31,266 nucleotides of DNA from JAAYDH01 sp964345825. Lineage in GTDB: Bacteria; Bacillota_I; Bacilli_A; RFN20; CAG-826. Position numbers and translations under genes: made by a program. The stretch lies in the NCBI GenBank assembly GCA_964345825.1, contig CAYFSI010000011.1:1-31266 (forward strand). The letters are read 5' to 3'. Under the pieces are notes generated by a model, which ran no database searches, was not told where the DNA came from, and was given only the letters and a program-made list of their open reading frames with translations. Of this stretch, positions 13,943-22,711 are shown piece after piece. How positions within the stretch are numbered: the stretch's first letter is position 1; each line of letters begins with the position of its first letter.

Positions 13943-16363
13943 CTATTTCACTTTCTTGAGATGCCAAATCTCGTTAGCATATTGTTCGATGGTTCGATCA
14001 GAAGAGAAGAAACCACTATTGGCGATGTTCATTAGGCACATCTTGCCCCATACTTTACGATCCTCATATAGTGAGCAAATCTTTTCTTGAGCTTTGACAT
14101 AAGCATCGAAATCTTCTAAGACAAGATATTGATCACCACGATTCATGATTTCATCAAAAATTAAACGATAGCGATTGGATTTAAACTTTGCCCATTCAGC
14201 AAAGCTGAGTGAGTCAATAACGGCTTTGATTCTCGCGTCATTGTTATAAATATCCCAGGGATTGTATTTTCCTTGAGCGTAGATTTCTTCCACTTCGTCA
14301 GCGAGATGACCAAATATCACGGCGTTATCAATACCGGCCTTTTCCACAATCTCAATATTGGCTCCATCCATCGTTCCCAGAGTAATTGCTCCATTCATCA
14401 TGAATTTCATGTTGGAAGTACCGCTGGCTTCTTTACCGGCAGTCGAGATTTGCTCGCTGATGTCAGCAGCAGGAATAATTAATTCTGCAAGGGAGACACC
14501 ATAGTTTTCAATGAAAACAACTTTTAAGAATTTATTTGTCTCTTCATCTTCATTGACCGTCTTGCTGACCGCAATGATGAGTTCGATAATCTTCTTGGCT
14601 AGCTCATAACTTGGAGCGGCTTTTGCTCCAAAGAAGAAAGTATGAGGATAGATGCGGAAAGAAGGATCTGATTTCATTCTCTGATATAAGTAAATGATAT
14701 GGAAAATGTTGAGCAGTTGTCTCTTATAGGCGTGGAGACGCTTGATTTGAACATCAAAGATAGAATTAACATCAATGTCGATATTCATTGTCTCTTTGAC
14801 ATATTTAGCGAGTTTAATCTTATTTTCTAACTTAATGGCATCGAGAGATTCAAGAACTTCTTTGTCATCAGCAAACTTTTCAAAATCTTTGATTTTGTCC
14901 ATGTCTTTAATCCAAGCTTTGCCAATCTTTTCGCTGATTAACTTAGCGAGGTTGGGATTAGAATAAACCAACCATCGACGATGGGTGACACCATTGGTTT
15001 TATTGTTAAATTTCTCTGGCATATATTTATAGAAATCTTTAAAGGTCATCGTCTCTAAAATTTTGGTGTGCAAGGCAGCGACACCATTAACACTATAGCA
15101 AGTATAGATGGCAAGATTGGTCATATGAATTTGACCATCTTTAATGATATTCATCGCCCATTTGGCTCCTTCGGAGACATTGTGACTTTGCATTTCTAAA
15201 TTAAAGCGGCGATTGATTTCTTCGATAATCATATAGCAACGGGGAATGAGATTTTGGACATAGTGAACTGGCCATTTTTCTAAAGCCTCTGGCATAACAG
15301 TGTGATTGGTAAAAGCCATCGACTGACTGACTTCATTCCAAGATTCATCCCAACCCATGTTATATTCATCCATCATCACTCTCATCATTTCCGGGATAGC
15401 GAGAATTGGATGGGTGTCATTTAATTGGAAAGTATAGGCATTATGGATACCCTTTAAGGTTCCATGATGGCGATAATAGCTCTGTAATGTTGCTTGAATA
15501 CCCGAAGAAACGAGGAAATACTGTTGACGTAATCTTAAGATTCGTCCGTTTTCCGTTGAATCATCAGGATATAAACCATGAGTTAATTCTTCTAAAGTAT
15601 CGAGATATTGTTCAAAAGACATATCGCTAGGAAGATCATCATTACTTGGTTCAGCATTCCATAATCGGAGACTATTAACGACATGGTTGCGATAGCCAAC
15701 TATTGGAACATCATAAGGAACAGCGCGAACCACTAAAGCGTTAACCGTGCGAATTCCATATCCTCCGTCAGGCTTTAAATAAGCTTCTGGCGAACCATAA
15801 AATTTGACTGTCACCCCATATTTAGGACGTCTAATTTCCCAAACGTTTCCGTTTGTTAGCCATTGATCAGGGAATTCTCTTTGTTTTCCATCGACAATTT
15901 TTTGCTTGAAGAAGCCATATTGATAACGAATGCAGTTTCCATGTCCAAGGTAACCTAAGGAAGCAATGGAATCAAGAAAGCAAGCCGCGAGACGGCCTAG
16001 ACCACCATTGCCAAGCCCAGCATCAGCTTCTTTATCTTCAAGTTCATGAATATCAATGCCTAATTCAGCTAAGCCTTCTTTCGCCACTTCGTAGATGCCC
16101 ATGTTTTGCATGTTGTTAACAAGAAGTCTACCGATGAGAAATTCCATCGAAAAGTATATCAAAGTCTTCTCATCTTTTTGAGTGGACTCACGTCTGGTTT
16201 TTGACCAGTCGACGTTAGCGAAATCGCGAACCATTTCACCTAAGATGGTGTACTTCTCAGAGATGTGGCTCTCCTTCACGGACACGCCATAAGTCTCTAA
16301 TAGACGGCGTTCGTATTCTTTTTTAAATTCTTGTTTGGACTCAAACATTTTATTTGGTGCCAT
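13943..16363 (-). CDS. glgP: Glycogen/maltodextrin phosphorylase
   Basis: Family GT35 enzyme that releases glucose 1-phosphate from the non-reducing ends of alpha-1,4-glucans, with pyridoxal phosphate as cofactor. At 806 residues it is full length. Visible family blocks are the early DAGLGNGGLGRLAACFLDS, HPYRVLI-equivalent substrate residues in the middle, KRLHAYKRQ, and the cofactor site EASGTSNMKFMMNGA with the lysine that holds the cofactor. No long N-terminal regulatory extension is seen, as is usual in bacteria. It follows glgB directly: the glgB stop TGA merges with its GAGGT ribosome binding site. It could act on imported maltodextrin as well as glycogen. Confidence 0.96.
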   Translation of the reverse strand: MAPNKMFESKQEFKKEYERRLLETYGVSVKESHISEKYTILGEMVRDFANVDWSKTRRESTQKDEKTLIYFSMEFLIGRLLVNNMQNMGIYEVAKEGLAELGIDIHELEDKEADAGLGNGGLGRLAACFLDSIASLGYLGHGNCIRYQYGFFKQKIVDGKQREFPDQWLTNGNVWEIRRPKYGVTVKFYGSPEAYLKPDGGYGIRTVNALVVRAVPYDVPIVGYRNHVVNSLRLWNAEPSNDDLPSDMSFEQYLDTLEELTHGLYPDDSTENGRILRLRQQYFLVSSGIQATLQSYYRHHGTLKGIHNAYTFQLNDTHPILAIPEMMRVMMDEYNMGWDESWNEVSQSMAFTNHTVMPEALEKWPVHYVQNLIPRCYMIIEEINRRFNLEMQSHNVSEGAKWAMNIIKDGQIHMTNLAIYTCYSVNGVAALHTKILETMTFKDFYKYMPEKFNNKTNGVTHRRWLVYSNPNLAKLISEKIGKAWIKDMDKIKDFEKFADDKEVLESLDAIKLENKIKLAKYVKETMNIDIDVNSIFDVQIKRLHAYKRQLLNIFHIIYLYQRMKSDPSFRIYPHTFFFGAKAAPSYELAKKIIELIIAVSKTVNEDEETNKFLKVVFIENYGVSLAELIIPAADISEQISTAGKEASGTSNMKFMMNGAITLGTMDGANIEIVEKAGIDNAVIFGHLADEVEEIYAQGKYNPWDIYNNDARIKAVIDSLSFAEWAKFKSNRYRLIFDEIMNRGDQYLVLEDFDAYVKAQEKICSLYEDRKVWGKMCLMNIANSGFFSSDRTIEQYANEIWHLKKVK

Positions 16364-16373
16364 ATTTTTTACC

Positions 16374-18212
16374 TCATTTCTTTATTTTTTTAAATATGCA
16401 TGCTCCTAAGCAAGCAAGTTTTATATCTAGGTGATAGGGAAGACCTTCAAAACTACCTTTACCAGTTTTTAAAGGTAAACCATTGTATTGGCCCCAACCA
16501 CCATAAACATCTTTGTCAGAATTGAACATCTCCTCATATGTTCCTTCTTCTAGGAATGGCAAACGAATCGATTCATAGAAGTTCGTTGTCATGTTAAAGA
16601 CAAAAACTAAGGTTTCATCTTGATATTTTCTTTGAAAAGCAAAAACCGATTGATCAGCGTTATCGACCATCAACCAACGGAAAAGTTCTGGATTATGTTC
16701 TTGCATGTGCATGGCTTTTTCGGCTTGATAGATGCGATTAAGGTCGCGAACTAATCGCGAAACTGAATCGTGTTTTGGATAAGATTTCAAATTCCAGGGA
16801 AGAGATTTATTTTCATCCCATTCATCGAAGCTGGCTAATTCGTTACCCATGAAATTGAGCTTTTTACCAGGGTGAGCAAATTGATAAGTATATAGGTTTC
16901 TCACTAGAGCAAATTTCTGATCATAATCTCCCCACATCTTATTGATGATCGTGCCTTTTTCATGTACCACTTCATCATGAGAGAGAGGAAGTAAAAAATT
17001 ATCACTATAGAAGTAGGCCATCGAGAAAGTTAGTTTATGATGCTCATATTTCTTATAGACAGGGTCTTTGGAATAATACTTTAGTGTGTCATTCATCCAT
17101 CCAAGATCCCATTTATAATCAAACCCCAGTCCACCTTGCTCAGTTGGTTTGGTGGTACCAGCAAAAGCTGTGCTATCTTCGGCAATCATCATCACTGAAT
17201 CATGAGCGATATGAATCTTGCCATTTAAACGTTTAATAAACTCGACAGCTCCTTCATTTACTCCATTGGACACATCGCCATTGTAATAAATGATATTACT
17301 GACAGCGTCGACCCTAAGTCCATCGAAATGGAAATAGTCAATGAAATAATTCATCGCGCTCATCAAAAAGCTTCTTACTGGGTCTTTTCCTAAATCAAAT
17401 TGAAGGGAGCCCCAAGGGGATACTCTCCATTTATTGGAATATTCATATAATTTCGTGCCATCATATTCGGCTAAAGCCCATTTGTCTTTGGCGAAGTGGA
17501 CGGGAGCGAAATCAAGAATCGCGCCAATCCCCGCTTGATGTAAACGATCCACTAAAGACATTAATTGGAAGGGATTGCCATAGCGAGCATCAATTGAGAA
17601 GAATCCGGTTGCTTGATATCCCCAACTACCATCGAAAGGATATTGGACCAAAGGCATGAATTCGACATGAGTAAAGCCATTGGAAATAATGTACTTGATG
17701 AGAGGTTCAGCAATTTCTTCATAAGACAATGTATGTCCATCGCCAGCTTTTCCCACCCATGAACCTAAATGCATTTCATAAATGGACATCGGTTGATCAA
17801 AATTACGGGTTCTCTTTTTAAGCCATAAATCATCGTGCCAAGCAAAGGAACGAGTATCGAATAACTTACTGCATGTTCCGGGACGATTTTCGCTATAAAA
17901 AGCAAAAGGGTCGATTTTATCGACATATTTTCCCTTTGCGTTTTGGAAATGGTATTTATAAGTGAGATAGTTCGATAGAGAAGGAATAAAAATTTCCCAC
18001 ACTCCACTATCATCAATTTTTGTCATTTTATGAGAGTTGCAGTTCCATCCGTTCCATTCGCCAATGACACTGACATCATTTGCTCCCGGAGCGTATAAAC
18101 GAAAGATAACGCCTGGCTTTCCGTTCGCGTCTTCAGCGAAATGAGCCCCAAAATATTGATGGGCTTCAATACTCTGTCCCATCAGGAAATCATACAGTAA
18201 ACCAAAAGCCAT
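16374..18212 (-). CDS. glgB: 1,4-alpha-glucan (glycogen) branching enzyme
   Basis: GH13 enzyme that cuts alpha-1,4 chains and reattaches them as alpha-1,6 branches. I start at the ATG at 18212 behind AAGGAAG (612 residues); an upstream in-frame TTG at 18242 has no ribosome binding site. Residues about 20-115 form a CBM48-like N-terminal domain (GEWNGWN, YKYHF). The catalytic barrel shows region I DFAPVHF (234-240), region II GLRVDAVSN with nucleophile Asp302, region III MIAEDS with acid Glu345, and region IV LSHDEVVHEKG. The HDEVVH form is typical of branching enzymes and not of amylases. No glgC, glgA or glgD is in the window, so the source of the linear glucan is not shown here. Confidence 0.95.
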   Translation of the reverse strand: MAFGLLYDFLMGQSIEAHQYFGAHFAEDANGKPGVIFRLYAPGANDVSVIGEWNGWNCNSHKMTKIDDSGVWEIFIPSLSNYLTYKYHFQNAKGKYVDKIDPFAFYSENRPGTCSKLFDTRSFAWHDDLWLKKRTRNFDQPMSIYEMHLGSWVGKAGDGHTLSYEEIAEPLIKYIISNGFTHVEFMPLVQYPFDGSWGYQATGFFSIDARYGNPFQLMSLVDRLHQAGIGAILDFAPVHFAKDKWALAEYDGTKLYEYSNKWRVSPWGSLQFDLGKDPVRSFLMSAMNYFIDYFHFDGLRVDAVSNIIYYNGDVSNGVNEGAVEFIKRLNGKIHIAHDSVMMIAEDSTAFAGTTKPTEQGGLGFDYKWDLGWMNDTLKYYSKDPVYKKYEHHKLTFSMAYFYSDNFLLPLSHDEVVHEKGTIINKMWGDYDQKFALVRNLYTYQFAHPGKKLNFMGNELASFDEWDENKSLPWNLKSYPKHDSVSRLVRDLNRIYQAEKAMHMQEHNPELFRWLMVDNADQSVFAFQRKYQDETLVFVFNMTTNFYESIRLPFLEEGTYEEMFNSDKDVYGGWGQYNGLPLKTGKGSFEGLPYHLDIKLACLGACIFKKIKK

Positions 18213-18246
18213 ACTAAGTTTCTTCCTTTCAAGCGCCAGCAACTAT

Positions 18247-18275
18247 AGTTTATATATATTAACTATATCGCACAA
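18247..18275 (-). promoter_or_regulatory. Probable promoter of glgB-glgP
   Basis: Minus-strand -35 TTGTGC (18270-18275), 17-base spacer, -10 TAAACT (18247-18252). The surroundings are very AT-rich, so alternatives a few bases away exist. Confidence 0.45.
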
Positions 18276-18323
18276 GTTTTTATATTCACTATCCCGAAAT
18301 TATATCAATTAATAAGTACATAA

Positions 18324-18352
18324 AGAAAAAGGAGACGATAAATTGTTTCCTT
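18324..18352 (-). terminator. Probable terminator of the malEFG operon
   Basis: Stem AAGGAAAC/GTCTCCTT with one internal mismatch and an 8-base loop, then TTTCTTT in the minus direction. It lies about 20 bases after the stop of the last lipoprotein gene. Confidence 0.65.
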
Positions 18353-18371
18353 ACTCAAATAATCTTTGTGG

Positions 18372-19676
18372 CTAATAGACAATAGAAACACGCGACATAA
18401 TAACGCTAGTGTCAGAGGCGCTATCAAATATTAAATTGGAAACATCAGATAGATAGGCTTGTTTTGTGCCATCGCTTGGTTTGACAAAAGTATATTGCAT
18501 AATCTCGTAGGTATTTAAATTGCTGGTGATTAAGGAACGGTACTGATAATTCAAACCTTCCTTAACGACTTCTTCGTTTTCGACGTTCCCGTAAAGATAG
18601 GTCTCAAAGCCAATATATAAGCAAGAATAAAAATAAGATATGGCAGCTAAGAATTCGGCTAATTCAGGAATAATTTGCCAAACATTAAATAATGCGGTCC
18701 CTTGGAATGAATCTAGATAGCTTTGCTCCAATACATAGCGGAAGGAGGTATCGTCTGGATCTTCATGAGAACTGCCTTCATCTTTAACATATTCGCTACC
18801 ATTCCAGTGATAGATTGATTCTTTATTTGTTAGAACTCCAATATCAGTATCGCTGGTCTCATCAATTGTGGTTGATTCAGTAGTAGTATGAATCTTTTTA
18901 TCTCCGCTGATAATGCCAGATTCACCAATCACTTCTTCTCTCACATTCGAAATTGAGGAAGATGAATAGGTTAAACTTGTTTTTGTGAGCAATCCCGTTT
19001 TTACTTCGCTATAAACAAAAGAGAAATTCTCTTCGAATTTATAGGTCGTTGTTACATCAGTAATTTCATCATACTCATCATAGAGTTGAAGCATCGTGAT
19101 GGTAGAGGACCATGTCTTCGTTGTTGTTTTAACTGTTTTTCCTAAATCCTCACTTAGGTAAGCAACAGAATAGAAGGTATTTTCCGAAACCTTGTTACAT
19201 TCGTCATAAACTGTATCTGTTCCATGAACATTGTTAATGTCGAATTTATAAGTATAAGTTTCAGTAGTTGTTACTTTTTCTTGTTCCTCTTCATCAACGA
19301 CTTTATTTGAACTAAAGCCTAAAGAGGAGGAATATTTCTCACCTTCCAGTTGCACCTTGTTAGAATCTACGATATTTCGCGCATAAGCAAAGCTTAAAGT
19401 GCTTCCTTTGGTTTCGCTAATCCAACGATCAATTGATCCAGTTGAAAGGGCGAATGATTCCGAATGAACGTTTTCATCATCGTCAATAAAGGAAGAGTTG
19501 ATAGAGATTGAATCTCCTAAAGCAAAGAGGCGATCAGCTTGTTGATTAAGCTGTTCTTCTTCATAAAAAGCAATGAATTTATCGTGGCTGAGGACCGCGC
19601 TTCCTCCATAGCTACAGCCCGCAAGAAGAGAAATTAAGGAGAGTGATATACCAATTAAAATGCGTTTATTTTTCAT
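18372..19676 (-). CDS. Lipoprotein of unknown function at the end of the malEFG operon
   Basis: A 434-residue predicted lipoprotein with signal and lipobox ending at Cys21 (LLAGC). I do not recognise the family. Most of the chain is rich in Thr, Ser and acidic residues with alternating beta-like pattern (about 85-290), including several T-T-T/E-T runs. A hydrophobic stretch at about 337-358 (FLAAISYFYSCLYIGFE) breaks the polar pattern. No carbohydrate-active or substrate-binding motif is evident. The stop of the upstream membrane protein gene (TAG) is part of its AGGAG ribosome binding site, so the two are made together. Being in the malEFG transcript suggests a role at the surface in glucan binding or transporter function. 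Confidence 0.75.
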   Translation of the reverse strand: MKNKRILIGISLSLISLLAGCSYGGSAVLSHDKFIAFYEEEQLNQQADRLFALGDSISINSSFIDDDENVHSESFALSTGSIDRWISETKGSTLSFAYARNIVDSNKVQLEGEKYSSSLGFSSNKVVDEEEQEKVTTTETYTYKFDINNVHGTDTVYDECNKVSENTFYSVAYLSEDLGKTVKTTTKTWSSTITMLQLYDEYDEITDVTTTYKFEENFSFVYSEVKTGLLTKTSLTYSSSSISNVREEVIGESGIISGDKKIHTTTESTTIDETSDTDIGVLTNKESIYHWNGSEYVKDEGSSHEDPDDTSFRYVLEQSYLDSFQGTALFNVWQIIPELAEFLAAISYFYSCLYIGFETYLYGNVENEEVVKEGLNYQYRSLITSNLNTYEIMQYTFVKPSDGTKQAYLSDVSNLIFDSASDTSVIMSRVSIVY

Positions 19677-19685
19677 ATAATTCTC

Positions 19686-20153
19686 CTATTTCCCAATCAA
19701 CGCTAAAACATAGCAAGATAAGAAACCATGATATAAGGCGAATATCACATAGATGACATACCCTACGAGTAAATCTTGAGCAGCTGAATAAGTGAATTCA
19801 TAAGGCAGAATCCACAATCTCGCTAGAGATATGAGACAGACCGCCAAAGAAATAAAGGCAGAAATAAAGGTTAATGTTGAAGCAACAGTTTGAACGACCT
19901 TTACTTTTGGCCAAATCATCATTAACACTATCGTGGCGATTAAGAAAACAATCGCCAAAATCAATCCAATGAAAGGAATTAATATTGTCGAATTTGCTTG
20001 GACAATTTCGATGAATGTCATCGTATTGCCCTGGAAAAGATAAGTGTAAGAATAGAATGGAGTCAGGATGGCTGTAATAAATAAGCCAACTGAAATTACA
20101 GCGCCAAAGATGGCTAAGCGGCAGGTTTTCCAAGGAGTTAAAGTTGTATGCAT
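19686..20153 (-). CDS. Four-helix membrane protein of unknown function
   Basis: A 155-residue protein with four predicted transmembrane helices at about residues 12-32, 55-80, 87-110 and 127-152. The N-terminus is short and positively charged. No family motif is recognised. It starts 10 bases after malG, with a modest AAGGG site overlapping the malG stop. The lipoprotein gene follows 9 bases after its own stop. The tight spacing places it in the maltodextrin transporter operon. It could be a partner of the following lipoprotein or an accessory transporter subunit. Confidence 0.75.
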   Translation of the reverse strand: MHTTLTPWKTCRLAIFGAVISVGLFITAILTPFYSYTYLFQGNTMTFIEIVQANSTILIPFIGLILAIVFLIATIVLMMIWPKVKVVQTVASTLTFISAFISLAVCLISLARLWILPYEFTYSAAQDLLVGYVIYVIFALYHGFLSCYVLALIGK

Positions 20154-20163
20154 AATTTCGCCC

Positions 20164-21108
20164 TTAACCTTTCACCGCTCCAGCGGTTACGCCTTCGACG
20201 TAATATTTTTGCAAGAACATAAAGAGTCCAACGATTGGTATACCAACGCATACGCATCCAGCAGCGAACTGTGTGAAATTATTGGCGTTAGCTTGTTCGC
20301 CGAACAATAAGGAATATAGGCCAACTGAGACAGTCCAGCATTCTGGAGCCCCATCACCAATAATAACTTTAGCGAAGATGAAATCCATCCAAGGTCCAGT
20401 AAAGCTCATTAAAGCGGTATAGATAATAATCGGTTTAGACATCGGTAAAATAATCTTTAAGAAAATTTGGAAATTAGAACAGCCATCTAATTTGGCCGAT
20501 TCAACTAAAGAAGTTGGCAAGACATCGAAGAATCCTTTGGCGATTTGGAATCCCATGCCTGCTCCAGCGGAATAAGCCAAGATTAGACCAAGGATATTCA
20601 TATAAGCTTTGGAGGAGGTATTTCCTGCTAAACCAAGTGATTTAAGAAGGAAATAGATAGCAATCATCGACATGAATCCAGGGAATAATCCGAGGATCAT
20701 CGTGATGTTCATCAAGGGCTTTCTCATTTTAAAGCGAAGCTTAGACATACAATAGGCCACCGATAGAACCAAGAATGTCGAAACGATACATGAGACAATC
20801 GCGACAATTAATGTATTAAGCATCCATAATGGGAAAGCATATTTAACACCATAGAAAGAGTTTGTGAAAAGATTGATAAAATTATCAAATCCAATTTGAT
20901 TGGGGAAATAGTTGCTGACAACGATACCAACTAAGTCACCATCGACGTTGGTTTCCGTTCTTAAAGCGGAGAGGATAATCCACAATATTGGAACAATCCA
21001 TACCAATGAGAGAATGACTAGTCCGAAATAGGAGAGAGTTTTCGAAATGATGTCGTTAGCTCTTTGCGTTAAATGAAAACGCTTGATTTTTGTTTCTGTC
21101 TTCATCAT
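20164..21108 (-). CDS. malG: Maltodextrin ABC transporter permease, MalG type
   Basis: Inner-membrane subunit of a carbohydrate importer of the CUT1 family. It has six membrane helices and the cytoplasmic EAA loop ESAKLDGCSNFQIFLKIILP at residues 203-222, which docks on the ATPase. The start overlaps the malF stop by four bases (ATGA), the classic sign of translational coupling. It ends in VEGVTAGAVKG, the common C-terminal tail of MalG-like permeases. Length (314) is somewhat longer than most MalG-like proteins because of a short N-terminal extension. Substrate as maltodextrin is inferred from the amylase, pullulanase and glycogen genes nearby. Confidence 0.93.
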   Translation of the reverse strand: MMKTETKIKRFHLTQRANDIISKTLSYFGLVILSLVWIVPILWIILSALRTETNVDGDLVGIVVSNYFPNQIGFDNFINLFTNSFYGVKYAFPLWMLNTLIVAIVSCIVSTFLVLSVAYCMSKLRFKMRKPLMNITMILGLFPGFMSMIAIYFLLKSLGLAGNTSSKAYMNILGLILAYSAGAGMGFQIAKGFFDVLPTSLVESAKLDGCSNFQIFLKIILPMSKPIIIYTALMSFTGPWMDFIFAKVIIGDGAPECWTVSVGLYSLLFGEQANANNFTQFAAGCVCVGIPIVGLFMFLQKYYVEGVTAGAVKG

Positions 21109-22661
21109 TGGAAAGTGTCCTCCTCTTTATAAGCTTTACTGCGACGATAAGTAATAAGAGTAATGGTCGCGGTAATCAAGAAAGTGAAAATACCAATCAC
21201 CGCACCAGTATTATATTCGCCATTATCAATCGTCAATTTGTATAGCCAGGTGACTAGCAAGTCAGTTTCACCGGCTTTATAGGTTCCACCAACAACGCTT
21301 GGTCCACCTCCAGTTAACAAGAAAATCGTGTTAAAGGAGTTGATATTTCCAACAAACGAGGAAATCAAATATGGAGTAGTAATAAATATGATATAAGGGA
21401 AAGTAATCTTAAAGAGCATCTTGGTTTTTGAAGCTCCATCAACTCGGGCGGCTTCATATAAATCCGCGGGGATGTTCATCAAAATACCAGATGTCATCAA
21501 CATCGTGTAGGGTATGCCTATCCACATGTTAATTAAGATGACTATCAGTTTTGCGAGATAGGGATTATCTCCTGATGTGTTCAGTCCTAAAAAGCCAATC
21601 GCAGAGTCTATCCAGCCTAAATTCATCAAGATTTGATTAATCGGTCCTTGCCCGCTCAATAGATTTCGCATCGCCAGTAGCGAAATGAATTGGGGAATGG
21701 CAATCGTTAGAATAAAAATCGTACGATAAACTTTCTTGAAGCGAATGCCTTTCTTATTAATAAGAATAGCGAGGAGAATACCACCAAAATAGCAGGTGAA
21801 GGTGGCAAAGAAAGCCCACACCATGGTCCAACCTAAAACAGGGAGGAAACGGGCGCCAATCTCTCGTCCCAAGGAAGTGTTGCCTTGGAAGATATCAATG
21901 AAGTTGGTAAAACCATTCCAGTGGAAAAGGTTTTTATAATAAAGATCAGTCGCGGCGTTCATATCAAAGTCGTTATAGGTTGTAAACGCCATCGAGACCA
22001 TGAAGATAGTTGGAATAACCGTGAAGATTAAGGCCGCAATTGCGGTTGGAGTTAACATTAAGAAATGGAAACGATTATCGAGAAGTGAAGCTAGATCTTG
22101 TTTAAAGGTACTTGGTTTTCGACCGGCCTTAAGATCTTGATCACTCTTATAGGAACTCTTAATATTAGCTACCCAGATGATGACATATAAGACAATAACG
22201 GAAATCGTCACCAAACCAAATAAAAGAAATAGTTTGGAATCATCAGGATAAATTTTTGTTAAGGTAATCGGATCGAAAAAAGTTCGATAATTGCCTTTTA
22301 AAGCGAGATTTTGAATCGCTTTCCATCCATAAGGTGTTCTGTTGATCTCTGGACATAAAATCATGAACAGAGCAAAAGCAATCTGGGTGATTAGAAAGAG
22401 AATTCCTTTGCCAAATTGCTTATGAAATAAATTTCCACTCCCACAGATGAAGAACGATAATTTTGTTCCCACGCTACCATCGACAAACATCATCCATAAA
22501 TTCTTAAAAACTCGACCGATTTTTAAGCCGAGGTTTTTAAAGAATGAAGCGATACCTTTGCCGATGTTGGTGAAGAAATGCCCTACTGCTTTACAAGCAC
22601 TAAGAAAAATGTTTTGCTTTTCTTTCCCCTTTTCTGGGGACGGTGTTTGGACATCAGCCAT
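21105..22661 (-). CDS. malF: Maltodextrin ABC transporter permease, MalF type, with N-terminal extension
   Basis: CUT1 family permease. The core permease occupies roughly residues 200-518, with the EAA loop EAARVDGASKTKMLFKITFP at 403-422. Ahead of it is a long extension: residues about 18-60 hold repeated amphipathic F-F-x-N-x-G segments, then two hydrophobic helices at about 85-104 and 143-165. This extended form is found in several Firmicutes sugar permeases and recalls the extra N-terminal helices and P2 region of E. coli MalF. An AAAGGAG site lies 8 bases before the ATG. The stop is TGA, evidence for the standard genetic code. Confidence 0.92.
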   Translation of the reverse strand: MADVQTPSPEKGKEKQNIFLSACKAVGHFFTNIGKGIASFFKNLGLKIGRVFKNLWMMFVDGSVGTKLSFFICGSGNLFHKQFGKGILFLITQIAFALFMILCPEINRTPYGWKAIQNLALKGNYRTFFDPITLTKIYPDDSKLFLLFGLVTISVIVLYVIIWVANIKSSYKSDQDLKAGRKPSTFKQDLASLLDNRFHFLMLTPTAIAALIFTVIPTIFMVSMAFTTYNDFDMNAATDLYYKNLFHWNGFTNFIDIFQGNTSLGREIGARFLPVLGWTMVWAFFATFTCYFGGILLAILINKKGIRFKKVYRTIFILTIAIPQFISLLAMRNLLSGQGPINQILMNLGWIDSAIGFLGLNTSGDNPYLAKLIVILINMWIGIPYTMLMTSGILMNIPADLYEAARVDGASKTKMLFKITFPYIIFITTPYLISSFVGNINSFNTIFLLTGGGPSVVGGTYKAGETDLLVTWLYKLTIDNGEYNTGAVIGIFTFLITATITLITYRRSKAYKEEDTFQ

Positions 22662-22711
22662 GCATTATCTCCTTTCTGACCAATTTGTTTGGCGAATAAA
22701 AAGTTAGATAA

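Noticed and set aside
16374..22661. Use of TGA as a tryptophan codon (Mycoplasma code)
   Set aside because: glgB and malF end naturally at TGA, at positions expected from family length, and tryptophan is TGG throughout.
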